NCBI RefSeq assembly: GCF_010500845.1
Contig: NZ_JAAAMI010000007.1
Coordinates: 1 to 64,000 of the forward strand
Source: Flagellimonas sediminis
GTDB taxonomy: Bacteria; Bacteroidota; Bacteroidia; Flavobacteriales; Flavobacteriaceae
Reading direction: 5' to 3'
DNA length: 64,000 nucleotides
The notes under the pieces were generated by a model. The model saw only the letters and a list, made by a program, of their open reading frames with translations, had not been told where the DNA came from and ran no database searches. A program made the position numbers and the translations under genes. The first letter of the stretch is position 1, and each line of letters begins with the position of its first letter. Below are positions 29,529 through 36,920 of the stretch, piece after piece.

Positions 29529-30812
29529 TTAATTGTTCTGAGAGGTGATATGCTCTGGATAAGCTTCCACACCATGTTCGTGAATATCGAGCCCTTCGAT
29601 TTCCTCTTGTTCCGATACGCGGAGACCGATAGTTTTCTTCAAGATGAAAAGGATCACAAAGGTGCCAAGGGCGGCCCAGGCGATGTAAGCCAAAGATCCA
29701 TAAGTCTGTACCCAAAGAAGTTTGGCACTTCCACCGTATAACAAACCACCATCCAAAGCGAACAGGCCGATCAGAACGGTTCCTAGGAATCCGCAGACAC
29801 CGTGTACGGAAATAGCACCAACCGGATCATCGATCTTCAATTTTTTATCGATGAACTCAATGGAGAAGACCACGGCCAATCCACAAATAAGACCAATGGC
29901 AAGACTTCCAACGGCGCTAACGGCACCACAGCCTGCTGTAATACCAACCAATCCGGCCAAAGCACCGTTTAAGGTCATTGAAATATCCGCTTTTCCGTAA
30001 CGGACCCAAGTCAAAAGAAGTGCGGCGATGGCGCCCATGGCAGCGGCCAAGTTGGTGTTGATGATCACACTGGTGGCGGCAACGGTATCGTCACCACCCC
30101 ATGCTAACTGGGAACCTCCATTAAAACCGAACCATCCCAACCAAAGGATCAATACTCCAAGAGCACCGAACATCATGTTGTGACCAGGGATAGCCTGTGC
30201 CTTGCCATCTACATATTTGCCAATACGGGGACCTACCATGATGGCAGCAACCAAAGCGGCACCCCCACCAACGGCATGTACAACGGATGAACCGGCAAAA
30301 TCGATAAATCCTGCGGTGTTCAGCCAAGCATCATCATCAAATGGCCAGTACCAACTACCGGAAATTGGGTAGATCAACGTGGTCATAACGGCTGAGAAAA
30401 TAAGGTAAGTGGAAAACTTGGTCCTGCCTGCAATGGCTCCTGATACAATCGTGGCAGCGGTTGCACAGAATACGGTCTGGAAGAACAGGTTGTACCAATC
30501 CGTGGCACTGAAAAAGAAATATCCTTGATCGGATGGGCTGGATCTGAAAAAACCTCCGGCCACAAGGTCGCTACCATACATAATACCATAACCTAGGGCC
30601 CAGAACATGACCGAGCCTATGGCAAGGTCCATGAAGTTCTTCATAATAATGTTACCTGAGTTCTTACTGCGGGTAAAACCTACCTCAACCAAGGTAAATC
30701 CTGCTTGCATGAAAAATACTAAAACAGCTGCAATGGTAATCCATAGGGCACCCATATCGCCTGTGATGGCTTCTACAGCTTTTTCTATCGCTTCTTGTTC
30801 TTGTAGAATCAT
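29529..30812 (-). CDS. amt: Ammonium transporter
   Basis: An 11-helix inner-membrane ammonium channel, 427 residues, without signal peptide. Family landmarks: FMQAGFTLVEVGFTRSKN (about 34-51), GSSVVHAVGGGAALVAA (about 154-170, with the first pore His), GWFGFNGGSQ (about 206-215) and ISVHGVCGFLGT (about 313-324, second pore His). The glnB gene lies directly upstream (34 bases). The product would be blocked by the P-II protein under nitrogen excess, the usual GlnK-Amt pairing. Confidence 0.96.
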   Translation of the reverse strand: MILQEQEAIEKAVEAITGDMGALWITIAAVLVFFMQAGFTLVEVGFTRSKNSGNIIMKNFMDLAIGSVMFWALGYGIMYGSDLVAGGFFRSSPSDQGYFFFSATDWYNLFFQTVFCATAATIVSGAIAGRTKFSTYLIFSAVMTTLIYPISGSWYWPFDDDAWLNTAGFIDFAGSSVVHAVGGGAALVAAIMVGPRIGKYVDGKAQAIPGHNMMFGALGVLILWLGWFGFNGGSQLAWGGDDTVAATSVIINTNLAAAMGAIAALLLTWVRYGKADISMTLNGALAGLVGITAGCGAVSAVGSLAIGLICGLAVVFSIEFIDKKLKIDDPVGAISVHGVCGFLGTVLIGLFALDGGLLYGGSAKLLWVQTYGSLAYIAWAALGTFVILFILKKTIGLRVSEQEEIEGLDIHEHGVEAYPEHITSQNN

Positions 30813-30846
30813 AATCTAAATTTTTGAGTTGTTTTTGGTTATACTT

Positions 30847-31185
30847 TTAATTGATTCCGGCGCTACCGCTTTCCTTGGTTCGGATCCTGTAGGCCTCGAT
30901 CATGTCGGAAACGAAGATTTTTCCATCTCCAACGTTACCTGTGCTTGCAGTGTCCAATAAGACGTTCACGGTTCTTTCCAGAAAGTCATCGGATACCACG
31001 ATAACCAAATACCTCCTCTGTATATCGCTGGTGCTGTAAGAAATACCGCGATATACATGTCCTTGTTTTTCGTTGCCAACCCCTGTTACATCCCAGTAAC
31101 TAAAGAAATTGACCTCAATCTGATGCAGTGCTTTTTTCACTTCATCAAACTTTGATTTTCTAATAATTGCCTCGACTTTTTTCAT
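30847..31185 (-). CDS. glnB: Nitrogen regulatory P-II protein
   Basis: A 112-residue trimeric signal protein that reads ATP/ADP and 2-oxoglutarate and controls Amt and other nitrogen proteins. The T-loop (about 37-56) holds YRG with the Tyr at the position that is uridylylated in proteobacteria. The sequence around it (GNEKQGHVYRGISYSTSD) is divergent from E. coli GlnB. The B-loop TGNVGDGKIFV (about 83-93) and C-loop RIRT (about 101-104) are intact. First gene of a glnB-amt-porin unit. Confidence 0.95.
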   Translation of the reverse strand: MKKVEAIIRKSKFDEVKKALHQIEVNFFSYWDVTGVGNEKQGHVYRGISYSTSDIQRRYLVIVVSDDFLERTVNVLLDTASTGNVGDGKIFVSDMIEAYRIRTKESGSAGIN

Positions 31186-31208
31186 AATTAAGTAGTTAAT
31201 TGATGTCT

Positions 31209-31216
31209 CAAATATA
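31209..31216 (-). promoter_or_regulatory. -7 box (TATATTTG) for glnB-amt
   Basis: Exact TAnnTTTG match on the minus strand, 23 bases before the glnB ATG. Confidence 0.55.
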
Positions 31217-31274
31217 TAGTAATTCGCAAAAGACTATTAAAAAAGGGAGGGTTATCAGTCCATTTTTACGGGTA

Positions 31275-31307
31275 TAAAAAAAAATACCCCTAATATTTTA
31301 GGGGTAT
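31275..31307 (-). terminator. Terminator of the small-protein/crcB operon
   Basis: A perfect 10-bp stem (31284-31293 with 31298-31307) and a TATT loop. The minus strand continues into nine T. It lies about 150 bases past the crcB stop and 90 bases upstream of glnB, and insulates the two operons. Confidence 0.85.
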
Positions 31308-31455
31308 CTAATTTTAAATAAACTTTTGTTATTTATTTGTTGATTTTTTTTTAACATTATCACTTTGGAAATTAATTTTTATCATTAAATACCAATAAAG
31401 AAGATGTTAATGTTTAAGTTTTAACAAAATTTAACTATAAAAATGTAATTTGTAA

Positions 31456-31830
31456 CTATCCCAGATGTTTAGCCAGCCAAAGCCCCAAAATCACTGCAAG
31501 AACGCCAAAACAGATGCTTGTGACCATATAAATGCCCAAATTCAGAAGGTCGCCGTTCCTTAAAAGAGAGTGTTTTTCAAAAGCGAAGGCAGAGAAGGTG
31601 GTAAACCCGCCACAAAAACCCGTGGCAAAAAATAAAGTGCTATTGTAGGTAAGGATATTTCCCTTTGCGGACAAGCCTAAAACAAGTCCAATGAGCAAGC
31701 AGCCCAAAATATTGACAAGAAAGGTGCCTAAAAAGAAATTATGGAGTAAAGGATTTAAGGGTTTGGAAATTAGGTAGCGAAGTACACTGCCAAATCCCCC
31801 ACCCAAAAAAACAAGAAAGGCCTGTTTCAT
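31456..31830 (-). CDS. crcB: Fluoride ion channel CrcB (Fluc)
   Basis: A 124-residue, four-helix membrane protein that forms dual-topology dimers and exports fluoride. The motifs GGGFGSVLRYLIS (10-22), NILGCLLIGL (about 40-49, with the conserved Asn) and GFCGGFTTFSAFAFE (about 71-85, with the Phe-box and Na+-site residues) are all there. A single copy suffices for a homodimer. No fluoride riboswitch was seen upstream. It is preceded by a 59-residue membrane protein in the same operon (16-base gap). Confidence 0.95.
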   Translation of the reverse strand: MKQAFLVFLGGGFGSVLRYLISKPLNPLLHNFFLGTFLVNILGCLLIGLVLGLSAKGNILTYNSTLFFATGFCGGFTTFSAFAFEKHSLLRNGDLLNLGIYMVTSICFGVLAVILGLWLAKHLG

Positions 31831-31846
31831 GCCCTAAAGGTACAAA

Positions 31847-32026
31847 CTATACCGCTTCCTTGTATTCGGTTTCGGATGCCTCTCGGGGGAAGAGTCTTGG
31901 TAATGAGGTTTCCGAAATTTTTCGAATTGGTTTTCTTAATCTTTCGCCTGCCCCGTTGACGCTAAAGATCAACAGTATTGCATTAATAGCGAGTAAAATG
32001 AAAAGGATGCTTAAGAATAACGTCAT
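31847..32026 (-). CDS. 59-residue single-helix membrane protein, member of a local microprotein family
   Basis: The N-terminal 25 residues form one hydrophobic helix (LFLSILFILLAINAILLIFS) followed by SVNG and a basic, then mixed tail. The helix and SVNG match the two microproteins at 51.7-52.0 kb in length, the inner Asn and the SVN end. The ATG at 32026 is chosen because the only longer start (TTG at 32053) lies inside the -7 box. It is co-transcribed with crcB. Likely N-out or N-in single-pass inner-membrane protein; no function recognised. Confidence 0.75.
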   Translation of the reverse strand: MTLFLSILFILLAINAILLIFSVNGAGERLRKPIRKISETSLPRLFPREASETEYKEAV

Positions 32027-32050
32027 TTTTTCTGCTAAATTAATGTTAAA

Positions 32051-32058
32051 CAAAAGTA
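32051..32058 (-). promoter_or_regulatory. -7 box (TACTTTTG) for the small-protein/crcB operon
   Basis: Exact TAnnTTTG match on the minus strand, 24 bases before the ATG at 32026. Confidence 0.6.
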
Positions 32059-32139
32059 CGTCTTTTCCTATAGTATACGAGTCAAACCAGGTTTAATGTT
32101 GTGTAAATGAGCATTTTTGTGGTAAACTCAATTCATGTG

Positions 32140-32328
32140 TTAATTTTTAAGAAAGTATTTGATAAGGAACAGGATTATTATGAAAGTTATAAAGGAAACA
32201 AGAATCCAGATGACGCCTTTGTAATTTTTTCGATGGAGTTTTTTGTCCTTTTTATAAGATAGGGTGACAATCACTACAAAGACCAGAAAAAAAAGAATGG
32301 CGAAGATGAGCTGTCCCGTGCTGAACAT
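32140..32328 (-). CDS. 62-residue two-helix membrane protein
   Basis: Not recognised. Two hydrophobic helices (about 7-24 and 40-60) are joined by a very basic loop (YKKDKKLHRKNYKG, about 25-38), which predicts a hairpin with the loop in the cytoplasm. A -7 box lies 16 bases before the ATG. The gene is divergent from the MazG-like gene and unrelated in sequence to the 59-residue protein nearby. Confidence 0.7.
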   Translation of the reverse strand: MFSTGQLIFAILFFLVFVVIVTLSYKKDKKLHRKNYKGVIWILVSFITFIIILFLIKYFLKN

Positions 32329-32344
32329 ATTTTTTATTTTTATA

Positions 32345-32352
32345 CAAATCTA
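32345..32352 (-). promoter_or_regulatory. -7 box (TAGATTTG) for the 62-residue membrane protein
   Basis: Exact TAnnTTTG match on the minus strand, 16 bases before the ATG. Confidence 0.6.
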
Positions 32353-32368
32353 AATCAAATCGAGAGTA

Positions 32369-32755
32369 ATGGAAAGTAAAATAAAGGCAGTGGAACTTTT
32401 TCACAATTCCTTCGGGCTTGGGGTGTTGCATGAGCCTGTGGCAGATCTGGGGAAAGAGAAAAATATGTTGAGGTTCAATTTGATGGACGAAGAGAACAAG
32501 GAGTACCTGGAAGCTGCCAATAATGGAGATTTGGCAGAGGTTGCCGATGCGCTGGGGGATATGTTGTACATTCTCTGTGGAACAATTTTGGAGCATGGCT
32601 TGCAGTACAAAATAGAGGAAGTCTTTGAAGAAATACAAAGAAGCAACATGAGTAAGTTAGGTGCCGATGGGAAACCGATCTATAGGGAAGACGGCAAAGT
32701 GCTAAAGGGTCCCAACTATTTTAAACCGGATATTCAAGCTATTATGGACAAATAA
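32369..32755 (+). CDS. MazG-like nucleoside triphosphate pyrophosphohydrolase
   Basis: A 128-residue all-alpha NTP pyrophosphohydrolase. The metal-binding pattern is visible: EENKEY (about 41-46) and, one helix later, EVADALGDMLY (about 57-67), which together form the ExxE-12-28-ExxD site. The C-terminal half (SKLGADGKPIYREDGKVLKG) is typical of the Bacteroidota subfamily related to HisE/MazG. Possible role: clearing non-canonical nucleotides; exact substrate unknown. Confidence 0.88.
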   Translation: MESKIKAVELFHNSFGLGVLHEPVADLGKEKNMLRFNLMDEENKEYLEAANNGDLAEVADALGDMLYILCGTILEHGLQYKIEEVFEEIQRSNMSKLGADGKPIYREDGKVLKGPNYFKPDIQAIMDK

Positions 32756-32789
32756 AAAAAAAGCACCTTTAAAAGGTGCTTTTTTTTTA
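32754..32789. terminator. Bidirectional terminator between MazG-like gene and ilvE
   Basis: An 8-9-bp stem centred at 32771 (AGCACCTT with AAGGTGCT) flanked by nine A and eight or nine T. It serves both convergent genes. Confidence 0.9.
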
Positions 32790-32793
32790 TTTG

Positions 32794-33861
32794 TTATTGA
32801 ACAGGATACCGCCATCCGAATTTGTCCTCAGCTCGGTTATATTGAATATCGGTAATGCGTTTTTTCAACATGGATGCATAGCTGTCGGTCAGTTCTGGAA
32901 GGGTGTAATCCTCGCCATGATAACCAAAACCGGAAATTGGCGAAACTACGGCCGCTGTACCGGCTCCGAACATTTCTTTAAGGGAGCCGTTTTTGGCGGC
33001 TTCCACCAATTCGTGAACGGAAATCTTCCTTACCTCAGTTTTGATGCCTTCATCCTTGGCAATGTCCAAAATGCTTTTTCGGGTGATTCCGTCCAAGATA
33101 CGATCATTGGTCGGGGCGGTCATCAAAGTATCGTTAATGCGAACAAAAACGTTCATGGCACCCGCTTCTTCAATGAATTCGTGGGTATTGTCATCCGTCC
33201 AGATCACTTGTTGGTAGCCCTTGGCGGCCGCCAATTGGGTTGGGTAGAATTGGCCGGCGTAGTTTCCACCTGCCTTGGCATAACCTACACCACCATTGGC
33301 GGCACGGGAATAGGTCTCTTCGATCAACACTTTCACCTTTCCTGAAAAATAGGAACCTGATGGTGCACAGGCGATGATAAATTTATATTCGTTTGCTGGG
33401 GAGGCATGAAAACCATTCCCTGATGCAAAAACAAAAGGCCTAATATATAAGGAACTGCCTGCGTTGGTAGGTATCCAGTCACTTTCCAATTGGATGAGCG
33501 CGTGGAGGCCATCCATAAAATGGGATTCTGGCAGTTGTGGAATGGCCAACCGTTCCGCTGATTTGTTCAATCGCTTGAAATTCTCCAAAGGGCGGAACAA
33601 CCATACCTTGCCATCCTCATCCTTATAGGCTTTCATTCCTTCAAAAATGGATTGGCCATAATGGAAGATTTTAGATGAAGGGTCCAGGGAAATGGGTTGA
33701 TAGGGAACAATCTTTGGAGCTTCCCATTCACCATTTTTATAATCACAGACCAACATGTGGTCCGTATAAACGCTTCCAAAGGACAAATTGTCAAAATCCA
33801 CCTCGTGGATTTTGGAGGTTTTAGCTTTCTCTATAGCTATGTTGTTAACCATTGTTTCCAT
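32794..33861 (-). CDS. ilvE: Branched-chain amino acid aminotransferase
   Basis: PLP enzyme of fold type IV that converts Val, Leu and Ile to their 2-oxo acids and back. The 355 residues fit the longer eukaryote-like BCAT2 type. PLP-lysine lies in GVGYAKAGGNYAG (about 196-208). The glutamate of the EFIEEAGAMNVF block (about 233-244) and the phosphate-binding GITRKSIL (about 264-271) and GAGTAAVVSP (about 304-313) segments are present. The ATG at 33861 is used; Met4 is an alternative. A -7 box (TAGATTTG) lies at 33919-33926. Confidence 0.96.
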   Translation of the reverse strand: METMVNNIAIEKAKTSKIHEVDFDNLSFGSVYTDHMLVCDYKNGEWEAPKIVPYQPISLDPSSKIFHYGQSIFEGMKAYKDEDGKVWLFRPLENFKRLNKSAERLAIPQLPESHFMDGLHALIQLESDWIPTNAGSSLYIRPFVFASGNGFHASPANEYKFIIACAPSGSYFSGKVKVLIEETYSRAANGGVGYAKAGGNYAGQFYPTQLAAAKGYQQVIWTDDNTHEFIEEAGAMNVFVRINDTLMTAPTNDRILDGITRKSILDIAKDEGIKTEVRKISVHELVEAAKNGSLKEMFGAGTAAVVSPISGFGYHGEDYTLPELTDSYASMLKKRITDIQYNRAEDKFGWRYPVQ

Positions 33862-33918
33862 ATCACTTACATTTACAATGTTAAAATTAGCTATTTATTG
33901 TTAGTTTTGAATGCTATG

Positions 33919-33926
33919 CAAATCTA
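33919..33926 (-). promoter_or_regulatory. -7 box (TAGATTTG) for ilvE
   Basis: Exact TAnnTTTG match on the minus strand; leader of about 55 bases. Confidence 0.5.
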
Positions 33927-33967
33927 AATATCATACTTGATCTACAAACTTTTAAAACTTATTAAAA

Positions 33968-34438
33968 ATGAAGATTTTTAACACTATCGCTATTGTATTG
34001 TTATTGATTTTGGGAGTTTCCTCATGCAAGCAAGAGGCTATAAAGGGTGATTATTACGGTCAGGAATTTGCAGTTTCCGGAAAAGCTGCCAAGACTTCTG
34101 CCACTTATGATGGTATCGGTGCCAAGGACTCCCTTCAGACTCAGATGATCGGGGAGATTACCGAAGTGTGCCAAGCAAAAGGTTGTTGGATGAAGGTAAA
34201 GTTGGATGCCGACAATGAGGTTTTTGTTCGTTTTAAGGACTATGGATTCTTTGTGCCCAAGGATGCCGCTGGCAAAACTGTGGTCATGAACGGTGCCGCT
34301 TTTTTTGAGGAAATGTCCGTTGACGACCAAAAACATTTTGCTGAGGACGAGGGTGCATCGGAAGATGAGATCGCTTTGATCACTGCCCCAAAAAAGACCC
34401 TTCGCTTTGAAGCAGATGGTGTGCTCATTGCCAATTAA
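33968..34438 (+). CDS. DUF4920 lipoprotein
   Basis: A 156-residue protein with lipoprotein signal (LGVSSC, acceptor C20). The mature part is an OB-like beta domain with the DUF4920 signature EVCQAKGCWMKVKLD (about 66-80, two Cys) and FVRFKDYGFFVPKD (about 85-98). The paired cysteines could bind metal or form a disulfide. It is followed after three bases by mnmD, so probably co-transcribed. Function unknown. Confidence 0.9.
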   Translation: MKIFNTIAIVLLLILGVSSCKQEAIKGDYYGQEFAVSGKAAKTSATYDGIGAKDSLQTQMIGEITEVCQAKGCWMKVKLDADNEVFVRFKDYGFFVPKDAAGKTVVMNGAAFFEEMSVDDQKHFAEDEGASEDEIALITAPKKTLRFEADGVLIAN

Positions 34439-34441
34439 ATC

Positions 34442-35104
34442 TTGAAAAGAAAGATCATCGATACCGCGGATGGCTCCAAAACCATCCAAATTGAAGATTG
34501 GGACGAGCAGTATCATTCCAAGCACGGTGCCGTTCAGGAGGCCTATCATGTTTTTATTGAGCATGGACTAAGACTGTTCCAAAATGATGAGATCCATATT
34601 TTGGAAATAGGCTTCGGAACCGGGCTTAATGCCCTCATTACGTTATTGGAGGCTCCCAAGCAGCATCTCAAAATCCAATATGTTGGGGTGGAAGCCTATC
34701 CCGTTACTATGGAGGAAGTGGAACATTTGGATTACTGTAATCAATTAAACGCAGAAAGTTCAAGTGAACTTTTCAAGTTGATGCACCAATCCAATTGGGA
34801 AGAAATGGTGACTATCAACGATTCCTTCCATCTGCTCAAACAAAAGAAGGATTTTAGGGAAATCAAGGAACAAAATTTGTTCAACCTTGTTTATTTTGAT
34901 GCATTTGGTGCTCGGGTACAGCCAGACCTTTGGACAGAAGACATCTTCAAAATCATGTTCAATGGCTTGGTACAAGGTGGGGTTTTGGTCACTTATGCGG
35001 CTAAAGGTAGTGTACGTAGGGCCATGCAGGCGGTGGGTTTTACGGTTCAGCGTTTGCCCGGACCACCAGGGAAACGAGAAATGCTCCGTGCCGTCAAAAA
35101 ATGA
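34442..35104 (+). CDS. mnmD: tRNA U34 mnm5s2U methyltransferase, MnmD type
   Basis: A 220-residue SAM-dependent methyltransferase equivalent to the N-terminal half of MnmC; it completes mnm5(s2)U34 in tRNA. Motif I EIGFGTGLNALIT (about 55-67), the YVGVEAYPV strand (about 80-88) and FDAFGARVQPDLWTEDIF (about 151-168) are characteristic. The C-terminal PGPPGKREMLRA block is also present. The start is a TTG at 34442, three bases past the DUF4920 stop; no ATG lies nearby. The FAD-dependent half of MnmC is absent, as expected for stand-alone MnmD. Confidence 0.92.
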   Translation: MKRKIIDTADGSKTIQIEDWDEQYHSKHGAVQEAYHVFIEHGLRLFQNDEIHILEIGFGTGLNALITLLEAPKQHLKIQYVGVEAYPVTMEEVEHLDYCNQLNAESSSELFKLMHQSNWEEMVTINDSFHLLKQKKDFREIKEQNLFNLVYFDAFGARVQPDLWTEDIFKIMFNGLVQGGVLVTYAAKGSVRRAMQAVGFTVQRLPGPPGKREMLRAVKK

Positions 35105-35217
35105 GGCTTGCCAATATACTGTTAATGCGGGTGACTTGAATTGTCTTAAATTGTTTTAAAGTTTGAACAATTGTGTTAAACCTAAATTAACGTCTCATAA
35201 ACAGCCACTTAAAGCAT

Positions 35218-35225
35218 TAAATTTG
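35218..35225 (+). promoter_or_regulatory. -7 box (TAAATTTG) for the epimerase gene
   Basis: Exact TAnnTTTG match, 15 bases before the ATG at 35241. It decides the start against longer frames. Confidence 0.6.
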
Positions 35226-35240
35226 TTTCAAAATGATAGT

Positions 35241-36203
35241 ATGAGGGTGTTGATTACAGGGGCAACGGGTCTGGTGGGCCAAGCAATCACCAATGTCTTG
35301 CATTCCAAAGGCATTCCCGTTAACTATTTAACCACAAGCAAAGATAAAATCACCAAGTTGGATGACTTTAAAGGTTTTTATTGGAATCCATCCAAAGGTG
35401 AAATTGATGTGGACTGTTTCGAGAATGTGCAGGCCATTATCAATTTGGCTGGGACCACCATTGCCAAAAGATGGACCCCCATCCACAAGAAAAAAGTAAT
35501 ATCCAGTAGGGTAAAAAGTTTGAAGGCCCTAAAAAAGGGGCTACAACAAGTTGGAGTCAATGATGTGGAATGTTTGGTTTCCGCATCGGCCATTGGTGTT
35601 TACCCTGATTCCCTTTCCCATTATTATGAAGAGGACGAAAAAGATCTTGACAAAGGATTTTTGGGCAAGGTGGTCAAAAAATGGGAGGCCGAAGCGGATA
35701 CGTTCAAGGAATTTGGTATCAATGTGGCCAAAGTCCGGATTGGGGTTGTATTATCTACCGAAGGCGGGGCCCTTCCCAAAATGGCCATGCCCATCAAGAA
35801 TTTTGTGGGTTCACCGCTGGGCAGTGGAGATCAATGGCAATCTTGGATCCATATTGAGGATTTGGCACAACTGTTCGTCTTTATTGTGGAGAATAACCTG
35901 AAAGGAGTATACAATGGGGTGGCACCCAATCCGGTGACGAACACCAAAATGACCAAGGAAGTGGCCAGGATATTGGAACGTCCGTTGTGGATGCCAAACG
36001 TTCCCAAATTTGTGCTTCGGGCAGTGTTGGGCAAAATGGCGACATTGGTGTTGGCCAGTCAGCGTGTTAGCAGCAAAAAAATTGAAAAGAAGGGATTTAC
36101 CTTTCAATATGCCAACATTTGTACAGCTCTTTTGAATCTTTATTCTGATGAAAAACAAGAGGAGTCCTCGCCCTTGGAAACCGCTAAAAACGAGCTGGTC
36201 TGA
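35241..36203 (+). CDS. TIGR01777-type NAD(P)-dependent epimerase/oxidoreductase
   Basis: A 320-residue short-chain dehydrogenase-like protein. Rossmann motif ITGATGLVG (4-12); NLAGTTIAKRWTP (about 77-89) and SASAIGVYPD (about 125-134) are diagnostic of the YfcH/TIGR01777 family. The C-terminal DUF1731 segment (LERPLWMPNVPKFVLRAVLG) is present. The substrate of this family is unknown. The ATG at 35241 is favoured because it lies 15 bases after a -7 box and directly starts the Rossmann strand. Confidence 0.92.
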   Translation: MRVLITGATGLVGQAITNVLHSKGIPVNYLTTSKDKITKLDDFKGFYWNPSKGEIDVDCFENVQAIINLAGTTIAKRWTPIHKKKVISSRVKSLKALKKGLQQVGVNDVECLVSASAIGVYPDSLSHYYEEDEKDLDKGFLGKVVKKWEAEADTFKEFGINVAKVRIGVVLSTEGGALPKMAMPIKNFVGSPLGSGDQWQSWIHIEDLAQLFVFIVENNLKGVYNGVAPNPVTNTKMTKEVARILERPLWMPNVPKFVLRAVLGKMATLVLASQRVSSKKIEKKGFTFQYANICTALLNLYSDEKQEESSPLETAKNELV

Positions 36204-36233
36204 CCTTAAAAGGTTCAATACGATATGTTTATC

Positions 36234-36256
36234 AATCCGCCTAGGCGGATTTTTTT
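36234..36256 (+). terminator. Terminator after the epimerase gene
   Basis: AATCCGCC and GGCGGATT form a near-perfect palindrome followed by seven T on the plus strand. Confidence 0.85.
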
Positions 36257-36298
36257 ATGATTTGTGGTGACATTTTGACATTTTTGGACAATTGGCAG

Positions 36299-36306
36299 TA
36301 CTTTTG
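36299..36306 (+). promoter_or_regulatory. -7 box (TACTTTTG) of the grpE-dnaJ operon
   Basis: Exact TAnnTTTG match 33 bases before grpE, with TTTTG at 36273-36277, 21 bases upstream, as likely -33 element. No CIRCE element was found. Confidence 0.65.
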
Positions 36307-36338
36307 CCATTTCAAAACGGAAACAAAACAGACATAAA

Positions 36339-36914
36339 ATGAGCAATAACAGTAAGGTTGAGGAAATGGAAGACGAGCCAAAAAATGGCCAAACTACCGA
36401 TAGTACTGAGCTGAACGAGGAAAATAGTGATATGGACCAAACCAATGACCAAGAGGAAGCGGTTTCTGTTGAGGATCAATTGAGGAAAGATTTGGCCAAT
36501 GAAAGGGATAAGTTCCTGAGACTTTTTGCCGAGTTTGAGAATTTTAAGAAAAGAACCTCAAAAGAGCGTATGGACCTGTTCAAAACGGCAGGACAAGAAG
36601 TCATAGTGTCCCTATTGCCCGTTATGGATGATTTTGACCGCGCCCTTAAAGAACTAGCCAAATCCGAGGACAAGGAAATGTTTACAGGCGTGGAGCTCAT
36701 CAGCAATAAATTTAAAGAGACCCTAAAGAACAAAGGCTTGGAAGAGGTTGAAGTGAACCAGGGCGATGCCTTCGATGCTGATGTGCACGATGCCATCACC
36801 CAAATTCCAGCACCGGATAAAAAACTGAAAGGCAAGATCATCGATGTGGTCGAAAAAGGGTTCAGACTCGGAGACCGCATCATCAGACATCCAAAAGTTG
36901 TGGTAGGTAACTAG
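36339..36914 (+). CDS. grpE: Nucleotide exchange factor GrpE
   Basis: Cochaperone that releases ADP from DnaK. Of 191 residues, the first 45 are acidic and disordered. They are followed by the long dimer coiled coil (about 45-110, with FLRLFAEFENFKKRT at about 53-67) and a C-terminal beta domain. The GrpE signature DAFDADVHDAITQIPAPD (about 145-162) and VVEKGFRLGDRIIRHPKVVV (about 168-187) are complete. dnaJ follows after six bases. Confidence 0.97.
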   Translation: MSNNSKVEEMEDEPKNGQTTDSTELNEENSDMDQTNDQEEAVSVEDQLRKDLANERDKFLRLFAEFENFKKRTSKERMDLFKTAGQEVIVSLLPVMDDFDRALKELAKSEDKEMFTGVELISNKFKETLKNKGLEEVEVNQGDAFDADVHDAITQIPAPDKKLKGKIIDVVEKGFRLGDRIIRHPKVVVGN

Positions 36915-36920
36915 AGTTAT

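Noticed and set aside
31186..31455. Fluoride riboswitch or other aptamer near crcB/glnB
   Set aside because: The structured element is a simple terminator with a T-run downstream of crcB; no crcB-motif pseudoknot pattern was seen upstream of the crcB operon.
32776..33345. 189-codon open frame on the plus strand
   Set aside because: Antisense to ilvE and starts inside the bidirectional terminator; no family resemblance.
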